Below are positions 1-6,554 of a stretch of DNA of 8,973 nucleotides, piece by piece. The DNA lies in contig JAHDSS010000060.1 in the NCBI GenBank assembly GCA_018432565.1, forward strand, positions 1 to 8,973. The letters are read 5' to 3'. The notes below the pieces were generated by a model that was not told the origin of the DNA, searched no databases, and was given only the letters and a program-made list of their open reading frames with translations. The translations under genes were made by a program, and so were the position numbers. Origin of the DNA: Kiritimatiellia bacterium (GTDB lineage: Bacteria; Verrucomicrobiota; Kiritimatiellia; CAIQIC01; Lenti-01). Numbering within the stretch: position 1 is the stretch's first letter; each line of letters opens with the position of its first letter.

Positions 1-3000
1 GCCGGTGAAGCGGAAATAACCGTTGGAGGTCGTGACGTTGGTGGCGATGGAGGCGCCGGGGCCGCAGGGCGACGGGCCGGCGCACAGATAGACCGTCACG
101 TTGGTCATCCAGTTTTCGCCGTCCTCGCGATAGGTCTCCTGACCCCCGTCGGCGTCGTGCCAGATCGTGCCCTCGATGGTGCTGGCCAGCGTGTAGCCGA
201 AGTCGGTGGTCAGGTGGGTGTTGTTGGTGCCGTTGGTATAGACGTTCAGGTAGATGGCCGCGGTGCTGTCGTACGCGCCGCGTTCGTCGTAGGTGTTGAC
301 GCCGGTGCCGCCGGGCAGCGTGGCGGTGACCACGCGCACCGTGTAAACGCCGGTCGCCGGGATGGACTCGAATAGATACCTGCCGGTCTCGTCCGTCCAG
401 TTGGTGACGGCGAGGCCCGCGCCCCGACCCAAATCGATGCCGGCCGGCGGCGTGATGGAGACGGCCACGTTGGGCACGCCCGGCTCGCCGGCGTCCTGCA
501 CGCCGTCGCCGTCGAGATCGCGCCAGACGTAATCCCCCAGCGTCGCCGCGGGCAGCAAAACGTTGACGACCTGGGCGGTCTGGTCGTTGGCCGGCAGGCC
601 GCTGGTGAACATCGCGTTGGTCGTCCAGCAGATGTTGGTGACGGTCGCGTTGGTATTGTTGGGCGGTTCAAGCAGCTTGAAGGTGACGGCCACCGACGAC
701 GTGCCGCCGGGATACACCGGTCCGACGTTGTCCCAATAGAGCTGCCCCACCGTCAGCGGCGGCGTTCCGCTGGTCGAAACGCCGGTGATGGGCGGCTCGG
801 CGCCGATGAACTGGAACAAATCGGCGTCGTAGCGGTCGGCCAGCGGCACGGGGTCCAGCGTGGTGGTCGGGCCGGCTTCGCCCACGGTGGCGTCGGTTTC
901 GATTTTGAACCCGATGGCATCCAGCAGCATCCAGCCGGCCGTCGCGCCGCCGGCGTTCTTGCGCGCGGTCAGGGTCACGGTGCAGTTGGTCGAGAAATCG
1001 GCCCACGACCACGCGTAGGTGCCCGTCATCGGGATCGTCCAGACGCCGGTGACGTTGTTCGTCACCAGGAACGTCTGGTTGTAGCGCGTGGTGGCCGGCA
1101 CGCCGGTTGCGATATCGATCGTCAGCGAATCGTCGTCGCCCATCGGGGGAACTACCACGATGGGCATCACCAGCGAGACGCCGGACACGGCGCCCATCTG
1201 CGCGTCGAAATAAAAATTCGACACGGTCATCACTTTCGAGGCGGCCGCGAAGTTGTTCGAGGCGTAGCGCCCGTCGGGCCCCGGCGGAATCCAAACGTTC
1301 GTCGCCGTGAACCACTCGTCCTGCTTTTCGTTGAAGCCGGATTCCGCCCAGGAATAGAACGTGGCCGGCGAACCGCTGCCCGAGCCGTCGCCGGGCAGGC
1401 TGTTGGAAACGACGAGGTGATAGGTCGCCAACTGGCCCTCGCGGAAGGCGTTGGTGCTGATCAATTCCTTCGTCAGCGTCAGCGCCGGGGCGAAACCGAA
1501 GTCGGCGGTCCAGTCCACGACGGGATTGACGTTGGTCCGGGCGGGATCCAGCGCGATGGGATACGTGGCCGGCGTCGTGGGCGTGTAGCCGAACGGCACG
1601 TCCGGGTCGGAGGGTTCGACTTCCACGATGAAATTTCCGTCGGGCAGATTGGTGAAGGCGTAATATCCGCTGGTCCCCGTATTGGTCGTGGCGAACAGAT
1701 AGTCGGCCGCCCCGTCGCCGGTGGTGTCGTAGTACAGCCGGACCGTCACCCCCGTGATGCCCGCTTCGGCGCCGTCCCGGAGCTGGTTGCCCAGCATGCC
1801 GCCGCCCGCGCCGTCGTCCCGCCAGACCGTGTCGCCCAGCGCATTGTTGCCCAGCAGCAGGGTCTGGGCGTCCGCCGTCAGAAACGGCGCCGTGTTGCCC
1901 ATGCTCAAGCCCGCCGTGTTGGGCACAATCGGGGACGGGAAAGGCCAGGGCGTGTTGACCGTCACCGAAAACCGCACCATCCCCGCCGCGCCGGATTCCA
2001 GCGGATCGCTCAGCCACCACTGGAGGTCCGTCACCGTCGCGGCGGCGGCCGGCTCGTTCAGCAGCCAGGTCGCCCCGCTGTTGGTCGAATAATAGACGGT
2101 GTACGCCGAGACGCCGGACGGAAGCACGTTGGCGCCCGCGGCGCTGCCCGGCACGTACACCGTGCCTTCCGGAATGGCATCCTGCACCACCAGCGGCAGG
2201 CCCAGTTCCGGCCGGCCGAGGCTCGCCGCGCCGGAATTGGTGAACGACACCGTGTAGGCGATGTTGCTCCCGGGGCGGGTTGCGGGCGGATCGGCCGACT
2301 TGGCCAGCGCCACGGCCGACGTCGTGCTGTAGAGGCTCTGCCCCGGCGCGCCGTAGTCGCCGTTGAATTTTTCGTTGTCGTAGCCCGAGGCGACCTCCTG
2401 GTAGGGCGTCAGCGTGCTGACGCACCCCGAGCCGATCCCCATGAACTCGTACATCACGTAGCCCACCGCGCCCCGGTTGTCCTCGGGAATCTGGGTGAAG
2501 TAGAGCTGGTCTTCCGCAAGAATCACCTGTTCGGTCCCGTCGTTGAGTTTGACAATGACCATGGCATAGGTGCGGATCAGCCGGTGGCAGGAGGGATCGA
2601 ACAGGCCCGGATCCCCCACGGGCTGGAGCCAGGCGTTGCGATCGGGCACCAGGTCGTTGTCATTGTCGAACCCCGCCCCCACGTTGCCCAGGTCGTACCA
2701 GATGCCCTCGGTTCGCAGGATCCCCCCCGGCTCGGCATAGCTCGAGGTATTCGTCCACATCGGCGCGTACTGCTGCAGCAGATCCTGGTACTCCTGCGGC
2801 ACCTTGTTGGCGCCGTTGGGCCAGATCTTGTTGGCCATGGCCGAAATCTCGTTGCGGCACGTCAGGGTGCGGGTGTCGTCCGCCTGGAGATAGGCGGCGC
2901 CGGCCTGCGCCGTGGCCCAGATGTCGGCCTCCATCCACAGGTCGTCTTCCGGCTTGACGCTCGTGCCCCACGTGGGAACGCCGTTTTCATCGAGTTGCGG

Positions 3001-3440
3001 ATAGCTCACGAGCCAGTAGGCCGTGACGCATTCGCCTGGCTGGATCGTGCCGATGTAGCGCGTGGCATCGTCCGTCCCCATCGCCCCGCCCTCGTGGGTC
3101 AGCGCAAAGGCCCCGCCCGGCAGCGGCCCCGTCAGCCCCGGGTGCACCCGGCTCGGATAGATCCCCGGCCTCCCCGCCCCCAGATCGCCGATGTACGCCC
3201 AGACATTCGTCAGCGCCGTGTCCCCGTCATTGCAGAACTGCGCCCCGATGTAGGCCGATTCCGGCGCATAGGACGACGGGGTGCCGCATTGGAATCCACC
3301 ACCAGGTTATAGGCCGTGATGATCTCCACCCGCAACGCCCCGTCCGGATTCGCCGCCATGACCTCCAACGGCCAACAAGCCAGCAACAGGCCTATCGTGG
3401 CGGCCAGGCCATAGGATGTAAACGGATAACGTTTGCGCAT
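1..3440 (-). CDS. Large secreted SdrD B-like / DUF11-like repeat protein, C terminus outside window, frameshifted near 3287
   Basis: This is probably a cell-surface or extracellular structural protein; no enzymatic motif was seen. The start chosen is ATG at 3440, giving MRKRYPFTSYG, then a hydrophobic core LAATIGLLLACWPLEV and an A-x-A-like cleavage site (VMAAN); LLAC could instead be a lipobox. This frame carries about 50 codons and then goes out of phase. The mature protein continues in the frame that is open from 3306 to base 1: I read every codon and found no stop. About 330 residues of unrecognised N-terminal region are followed by a DUF11-like segment (about 2320-1930, with AYTVSFTNSG), an SdrD B-like domain (about 1845-1485, LGDTVWRDD to DFGFAP), a second DUF11-like stretch (from about 1495), a second SdrD B domain (about 545-181, LGDYVWRDLDGDGVQDAGEP to DFGYTL) and the start of a third (from about 180, IEGTIWHDADGG). 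The DxDxDG loops suggest calcium binding. There is no good Shine-Dalgarno directly before ATG 3440. Family assignment is confident; function and exact start are not. Confidence 0.85.
3285..3290 (-). other. Probable single-base frameshift in the secreted-protein gene
   Basis: The signal-peptide frame reads AYNLVVDSN and then leaves phase, ending at a TGA at 3210-3212. The frame that is open to the window edge reads GTPSSYAPESAYIGAQFCN just downstream, but its upstream extension hits TAA at 3307-3309. Joining the two frames after the AAT at 3290-3288 with one extra base gives a continuous VVDSN-x-GTPSSYAPESAYIGA. No slippery heptamer is visible, so a one-base deletion (true mutation or assembly error) is more likely than programmed frameshifting. 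Confidence 0.75.
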
Positions 3441-3585
3441 TGCATGCATGAAAAAATATTGAAGCCCGCAACCCATCGTGTTTCTCAATGATACACAACG
3501 GGCCGATGCCTCCTTATCCCTTTCAATACAATGCACCGTGTCGTTTTGTTTGGCGAACGTTATAGTGTTAATTTATTGTTAAAGG

Positions 3586-3603
3586 ATAGCCAGTTATGGC
3601 TAT
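3586..3603. repeat. Perfect hairpin, 7-bp stem
   Basis: ATAGCCA-GTTA-TGGCTAT is a perfect inverted repeat with a 4-nt loop in the AT-rich intergenic region. On the plus strand it is followed by TTTCTATG, on the minus strand by CCTTTAAC. It could be a weak terminator or an operator upstream of the secreted-protein gene; nothing decides between these. Confidence 0.4.
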
Positions 3604-3670
3604 TTCTATGTGTTGTCAAACCATCCCCTTGTTCCAGAACTCCTGCCCAACTTTTCCAAACCAGAGCCTT

Positions 3671-3698
3671 AAAAATGACCGGATCATCTGGAATCCGG
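3671..3698 (-). terminator. Candidate rho-independent terminator of the peptide-modification operon
   Basis: On the minus strand CCGGAT pairs with ATCCGG across an 8-nt loop (3698-3679), and a run of five T follows at 3675-3671 after three intervening bases. It lies about 55 bp after the stop codon of the HPr-kinase-like gene and before the next gene, the expected place for an operon terminator. The stem is only 6 bp, so the call is moderate. Confidence 0.5.
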
Positions 3699-3717
3699 CC
3701 ATATCGTCGGCACATCC

Positions 3718-3734
3718 GCCTGTCTGACAGGCGC
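3718..3734. repeat. Perfect palindrome, 8-bp arms, just after the kinase-like gene
   Basis: CGCCTGTC-T-GACAGGCG is a perfect inverted repeat about 18 bp downstream of the HPr-kinase-like stop codon. No T tract follows it. The arms contain CCTGTC/GACAGG, the same words as the heptamer arrays elsewhere in the window but in the opposite arm order. It may be a remnant or target of that repeat family, or coincidence. Confidence 0.4.
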
Positions 3735-3751
3735 ATCTTAATCTGCCGCAT

Positions 3752-4369
3752 CTAGTTCTGAATTTCCGCGCCTCTGATTGCCTCTTCCATGCGGTGAAGA
3801 ATCCGCCCGGCTTCCGTCTGTTTATCGAACCACAAATGCCAGCCCGGCACCTGCCGGGCGATCTCCGCCACCTCGCCGAACCAGCGTTTCCGCATCTGCA
3901 GGACAGTGGCCTGAACGGCCCCGGCACCCTCGCCGGCACCCTGCCCCCGTCCGGCCTTCCGCTGCAGATCCATCTCCATCACGGCATCCAGTAAATGCCG
4001 GGCCAGTTCGATCGGCTCCATGGGTTCCACCCGAAGCTCCGGCGCTTTGTGCAGACGGCAGCAGGCCTTCAGGCGGACCGCTCCCGCGCCCGCCCGGCGG
4101 CTCAATTCCCGCGGCCACTCTTCCGGACGGCAATCGTTTTCGTACCGGAAACTGCCGTCCACCACGCGCCATTCGCTCCGGCCGCACCGGGTGACATGCA
4201 CCGCATCATCCGCCAGCACCGGGCATTTCGTCCCCAGCAGACGGGCCAGGGTGCTTTTCCCCGCCGTCGAATGTCCCAGAAACAGCACCGCCCCGCCATC
4301 CACCACCACGGAGGACGCGTGAAGGAAGAGGCCGGTTTCAGGAGGAAGGAGACAGGAGACAGTAGACAT
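3752..4369 (-). CDS. HPr-kinase-like P-loop protein of the Scm-type cassette (ScmC-like?), N-terminally shortened
   Basis: A 205-residue protein. A Walker A motif GHSTAGKST lies at residues 32-40, preceded by LHASSVVVDGGAVLFL (about 16-31), and an LADDAVHV strand with two Asp lies at about 52-59. This order (LHA-strand-P-loop-DD) is typical of HPr(Ser) kinase-related proteins found beside PqqD proteins and peptide-modifying enzymes. The role here is inferred as an accessory kinase or NTPase of peptide maturation. Related proteins usually carry tens of extra residues before the P-loop strand. Here the first 11 or so residues (MSTVSCLLPPE) are encoded by heptamer-repeat DNA and the conserved core starts right after, so the N terminus appears truncated or replaced by the repeat element at 4339-4454. 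The Shine-Dalgarno before ATG 4369 is weak. The gene is last in the operon. P-loop call is confident; the ScmC link is inference. Confidence 0.75.
   Translation of the reverse strand: MSTVSCLLPPETGLFLHASSVVVDGGAVLFLGHSTAGKSTLARLLGTKCPVLADDAVHVTRCGRSEWRVVDGSFRYENDCRPEEWPRELSRRAGAGAVRLKACCRLHKAPELRVEPMEPIELARHLLDAVMEMDLQRKAGRGQGAGEGAGAVQATVLQMRKRWFGEVAEIARQVPGWHLWFDKQTEAGRILHRMEEAIRGAEIQN
4339..4366 (+). repeat. Heptamer array, left arm, 4 units
   Basis: Units are CAGGAGG, AAGGAGA, CAGGAGA and CAGTAGA. It is read on the minus strand as residues 2-11 of the HPr-kinase-like protein. Confidence 0.8.
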
Positions 4370-4399
4370 TTTAAAGCCCTGGTTTTATCGGAAATGTCG

Positions 4400-5593
4400 T
4401 TATAATCTATTGCCCCCTGCTCCCTGTCCCCTGCCCCCTGTCCCCTGTCTCCTGCGCGTAGCGGGGAAAACGCCCCGCCGCACGGCCTCGGCGCAGAGCG
4501 GCGACGGGGCGACAAGCGTGCCGCAGGCTTCGTAGTTCTGGGCCAGGCAGTGGGTCATGCAGCGGCCGGCGTGCAGGCAATCGCCGCACACGCCGGGAAA
4601 CGGCCCCTTCAGTTCCTCGCGCATCCGCACCAGCACCGGATGGGTCATCCAGACCTCGCGCAGGCGGTCTTGCCCCAGCCGCCCGAAACAGAGTTCCGGA
4701 ATGCTGCGCCCGATGCCGCACAACGCCATTTCGCCCGTGCCCAGGATGCCGAGAATGTGCCGCACATGGCAGCCCGCGCCCTCCCCGCCGTAGCGGAGCA
4801 GTTCCTTCACCGTGGACATCGCCGGCGGCACCATCGCCCCCAGATGGATCGGATACCGGTCCTGCAGCGGTCCGCGGATGCGGCGGATCAGCGCCAGGTG
4901 TCCATCGAAATCCAGCCCCAGCCCCTGGCGATGGATCTCCTCCCCGCGACCCGAATGCGTCACCGGATTGAACTTCACCGAAGACGCCCCCAGCTTCATC
5001 GCCAGTTCGATCAACCCCTCGATCCGATCCAGGTTGCCGCGATACACCGACATGATGATCTGGGGCGGCAGTCCGGCCTCCGCCAGGAACCGAATGCCCC
5101 GCACCGCCTCCCGGAAGGCCCCGGGCCTGCCCCGGAACCGGTCATGCTCCTGCTCCTCCGGGCTGTCCAGGCTCACCGCCACCCGTTTCAGCGTGGTATG
5201 CCGGACCAGATGCACGGCCAGGTCGCGATCCAGCAGCGTCCCATTGGTCTCCAGCGACAGCTCCAGCCCTTCGGAGGACAAATAGTCGGCGATCTCCCGG
5301 AACTGCGGATGGAGCATGGGCTCCCCGCCCGTCAGCTTGGCGGCCGACAATCCCATCGGTTTGCCTTCGGCCACCGCCCCCTTCAACCGGCCAAGATCGA
5401 GGCATTCGGCCGGAACGGGCTTGCCCTGCACGAACGTGGGCGTGATCCAGCAGTGCCGGCAGTGCAGATTGCAGCCGGCGGTGAGATACAGATAAAACAC
5501 TTTCAGGGCCGGCACGTCCGGCGGCATGTCCGGCGCGGGAGCGGACGCGGCCGGCTCGTCCAACCCGTCGCAGGTGTCGGCGGGATCCGTCAC
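4400..5593 (-). CDS. scmF: Radical SAM/SPASM peptide-modifying enzyme (ScmF-like)
   Basis: A predicted radical SAM enzyme that would use SAM-cleaving and auxiliary iron-sulfur clusters to modify a ribosomal peptide. I chose GTG at 5593 (397 aa) because it follows a GGAGGA Shine-Dalgarno and overlaps the upstream stop as GTGA; the longer upstream reading is only a shadow of the PqqD gene. The radical SAM motif CNLHCRHC gives cysteines 41, 45 and 48 after YLYLTAG, and TGGEP follows at about 88-92. The SPASM region has C275-x11-G-x4-C292 and CxxCx5CxxxC at 336, 339, 345 and 349, with C357 or C367 as the last ligand. The family core ends near residue 380; the final 16 or so residues (RQGTGGRGQGAGGNRL) are heptamer-encoded. 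The start YLTAGCNLHCRHCWI resembles ScmF of the SynChlorMet cassette, from memory. Radical SAM/SPASM identity is very confident; the exact subfamily is less so. Confidence 0.88.
   Translation of the reverse strand: MTDPADTCDGLDEPAASAPAPDMPPDVPALKVFYLYLTAGCNLHCRHCWITPTFVQGKPVPAECLDLGRLKGAVAEGKPMGLSAAKLTGGEPMLHPQFREIADYLSSEGLELSLETNGTLLDRDLAVHLVRHTTLKRVAVSLDSPEEQEHDRFRGRPGAFREAVRGIRFLAEAGLPPQIIMSVYRGNLDRIEGLIELAMKLGASSVKFNPVTHSGRGEEIHRQGLGLDFDGHLALIRRIRGPLQDRYPIHLGAMVPPAMSTVKELLRYGGEGAGCHVRHILGILGTGEMALCGIGRSIPELCFGRLGQDRLREVWMTHPVLVRMREELKGPFPGVCGDCLHAGRCMTHCLAQNYEACGTLVAPSPLCAEAVRRGVFPATRRRQGTGGRGQGAGGNRL
4413..4454 (-). repeat. Heptamer array, right arm, 6 units
   Basis: On the plus strand the units are CCCCCTG, CTCCCTG, TCCCCTG, CCCCCTG, TCCCCTG and TCTCCTG. 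On the minus strand the array is translated as the Gly/Arg/Gln-rich C-terminal tail of the ScmF-like enzyme. Confidence 0.85.
4461..4478. repeat. GC-rich hairpin next to a heptamer array
   Basis: GCGGGG-AAAACG-CCCCGC lies inside the 3' end of the ScmF-like gene, six bases from the end of the heptamer array. A comparable hairpin adjoins the array at 6139. Confidence 0.35.
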
Positions 5594-6183
5594 GCGGGCT
5601 CCTCCACCACGCCGATGAAGCCCTTTTGGACCATGCCGTCCAGGAATTCCGCCACGTCCCGCTCCACCTGCTCCGGCGCCGCGCCTTCGCACACCTCGGC
5701 CAGATGCGCCGCCACCTCCGCCCGGGTATGCGGCGCCGACAGGTGCTTCCAGATTTCCACCGCCACGGGATTGATGACCTCCAGCGTGTCCGTTTCGGCG
5801 TTGTACAGCAGCCCGCCGTCGTCGCCTTCCGTCCGGAAGGACACATCCGGATCCGCCAGGTATCTCGCTTCGCTCATGGGTTCACGCCTTTCCTTGCTCC
5901 AGTTCACCACCCGCCGCACCACGCCCTGCTGTTCCATCTCCAGCAGGGCCGCGGCCACCGGGCCAACCGGCATCCCCGTTTCCGCGGCAATATCCGCCAC
6001 CGTCCGCTTTCCGTCAAGAAGCCCCGCCAGGCGGCGCGCCGCCGCATTGATCTCCCGCAGTTCCAGCGCCCCGGCCAGCAGCACCAGCGACCGCCCGCCG
6101 AAGTCCTCGATGGCCACGTCGTTTCGCAGGCGAAACGTCAGGAGACAGGAGACAGGGGACAGGGGGTCGGGAGATGCCGTCAT
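5590..6183 (-). CDS. Tandem PqqD-domain protein (ScmD-like peptide carrier)
   Basis: A 197-residue protein with two PqqD-like (RRE-type) domains. PqqD-1 spans about 17-93 (FRLRNDVAIEDFGG through EINAAARRLAGLLDGKRTVADIAA to QGVVRRVV). PqqD-2 spans about 109-195 (LADPDVSFRTEG, LEVINPVAVEIWKHL, GFIGVVE). PqqD proteins bind the leader of a precursor peptide and present it to the radical SAM enzyme, so this one probably serves the ScmF-like enzyme it overlaps by GTGA. ATG 6183 overlaps the stop of the four-helix-bundle gene as ATGA with no Shine-Dalgarno, implying translational coupling. Residues 1-15 are encoded by element DNA, including four heptamer units; the original start seems to have been replaced. 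An internal ATG at residue 103 (5877) has an upstream purine-rich GGAAAGG and could allow PqqD-2 to be made alone. Two domains in one chain suggest fusion of adjacent PqqD genes. Confidence 0.85.
   Translation of the reverse strand: MTASPDPLSPVSCLLTFRLRNDVAIEDFGGRSLVLLAGALELREINAAARRLAGLLDGKRTVADIAAETGMPVGPVAAALLEMEQQGVVRRVVNWSKERREPMSEARYLADPDVSFRTEGDDGGLLYNAETDTLEVINPVAVEIWKHLSAPHTRAEVAAHLAEVCEGAAPEQVERDVAEFLDGMVQKGFIGVVEEPA
6120..6137. repeat. Perfect hairpin, 8-bp stem, abutting a heptamer arm
   Basis: CGTTTCGC-AG-GCGAAACG is a perfect inverted repeat at the first non-repeat codons of the tandem-PqqD gene, one base from the heptamer arm that starts at 6139. It may mark the insertion target, or reduce translation of this gene when not coupled. 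Confidence 0.5.
6139..6166 (+). repeat. Heptamer array, left arm, 4 units
   Basis: Units are CAGGAGA, CAGGAGA, CAGGGGA and CAGGGGG, followed by a degenerate TCGGGAG. It has the same length (28 bp) as the left arm at 4339-4366. Minus-strand translation gives the start of the tandem-PqqD protein. Confidence 0.85.
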
Positions 6184-6551
6184 GGGATCAGGAACGGAGC
6201 GGGGGTTTTAATCATCGAACCGATCATTTTCCCAACCTCGCGATTCAGTTCGAGCAGCTCCCGATGCTTGTCCTCGCTGATATAACCGCAGTCCCGTGCA
6301 AAATCGAGCGATGAGTCTGTCTCGTTGTTCTCCCCATCGCAGTCGGTCAGTTTGGATATGAAATGCGCCTCGTACCTGCGTTTAGCCCAGGCTTCGCGCA
6401 AATTCAGACACACCGACCGGGAAGACCGACGAATCTGGCTGGTCAGCGCATACCGCTCTTCCGGCGGAAAGCTTTTACTGGCTTCAAATACCCGCATCGC
6501 CAGATCATAGGCCTTCTGATACACAGCCAGCTCTTTAATCGTTTGTGCCAT
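6180..6551 (-). CDS. Four-helix-bundle protein (23S rRNA IVS / Avd-like superfamily)
   Basis: A 123-residue, helix-rich protein with the hallmarks of the family: LAVYQKAYDLAMRVFEASKSF (helix 1), PPEERYALTSQIRRSSRSV at about 29-47, then REAWAKRRYEAHFISKLTD and a final helix around YISEDKHRELLELNREVGKMI. Relatives are encoded in intervening sequences of 23S rRNA genes, and the Avd accessory protein of diversity-generating retroelements has the same fold; the molecular function of most members is unknown. ATG 6551 has a GGAGGAG Shine-Dalgarno formed by the edge of the heptamer array and starts only 3 nt after the stop of the ScmE-like gene. Its TGA overlaps the next start as ATGA. Base composition is visibly lower in GC than the neighbours, suggesting acquisition. 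It lies between inverted heptamer arrays and is probably the resident gene of that element rather than part of the peptide pathway. No reverse transcriptase is present. Confidence 0.88.
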   Translation of the reverse strand: MAQTIKELAVYQKAYDLAMRVFEASKSFPPEERYALTSQIRRSSRSVCLNLREAWAKRRYEAHFISKLTDCDGENNETDSSLDFARDCGYISEDKHRELLELNREVGKMIGSMIKTPAPFLIP

Positions 6552-6554
6552 CTT

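Larger units (their letters stand above)
3441..3751. other. Lower-GC intergenic region between the operon and the secreted-protein gene
   Basis: About 310 bp are visibly richer in A+T than either flank, especially 3540-3680. The region holds three short inverted repeats (3586-3603, 3679-3698, 3718-3734) and a strong Shine-Dalgarno-like AAGGAGG at 3515-3509 on the minus strand. That site lies 10 nt before a TTG at 3498, which is in the wrong frame for the signal peptide and reaches a stop at 3307. The promoter of the secreted-protein gene presumably lies in the AT-rich part, but I could not identify a -35/-10 pair with good spacing. No convincing gene was seen. Confidence 0.6.
4339..4454. mobile_element. 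Gene-less inverted pair of heptamer arrays (candidate non-autonomous element)
   Basis: The left arm (4339-4366) has four CAGGRGR-like units on the plus strand. The right arm (4413-4454) has six units in the opposite orientation. Between them is a 46-bp AT-rich core (4367-4412). Arm polarity is the same as in the larger element at 6139-6680, which carries a four-helix-bundle gene, so this looks like a deleted or MITE-like copy. A GGTTTTATC word at 4381 in the core resembles GGTTTTAATC at 6204 near the left arm of the larger copy; this likeness is weak. The element sits at the junction of the ScmF-like and HPr-kinase-like genes and supplies the end of one and the start of the other. Confidence 0.5.

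Noticed and set aside
668..2425. Long minus-strand open frame of 585 codons
   Set aside because: Its Arg/Gly-rich product is a shadow of the secreted protein, which is read in another minus frame with clear SdrD B-like domains and no stop from 3306 to 1.
1417..3312. Long plus-strand open frame of 631 codons, and similar ones at 4550-6211 and 6852-8171
   Set aside because: They are antisense to well-supported genes, have low-complexity Arg/His/Pro-rich products and match no family; long antisense frames are expected in high-GC DNA.
3307..3498. Minus-strand ORF from TTG 3498 with a strong AAGGAGG 10 nt upstream
   Set aside because: Its product has no signal peptide, overlaps the convincing signal-peptide frame, and stops at 3307. 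The Shine-Dalgarno is real as a sequence, but I cannot support the gene.
3560..3751. 63-codon minus-strand ORF whose ATG directly follows the stop of the HPr-kinase-like gene (candidate precursor peptide)
   Set aside because: It spans a palindrome and a terminator-like hairpin, has no Shine-Dalgarno of its own, shows no leader/core pattern, and ends in AT-rich intergenic sequence. A homology search finding a conserved small peptide would reverse this.
5594..5692. N-terminal extension of the ScmF-like enzyme to an ATG at 5692
   Set aside because: The extra residues are Gly/Arg low-complexity sequence antiphase to the tandem-PqqD gene. GTG 5593 has a Shine-Dalgarno and a GTGA overlap.
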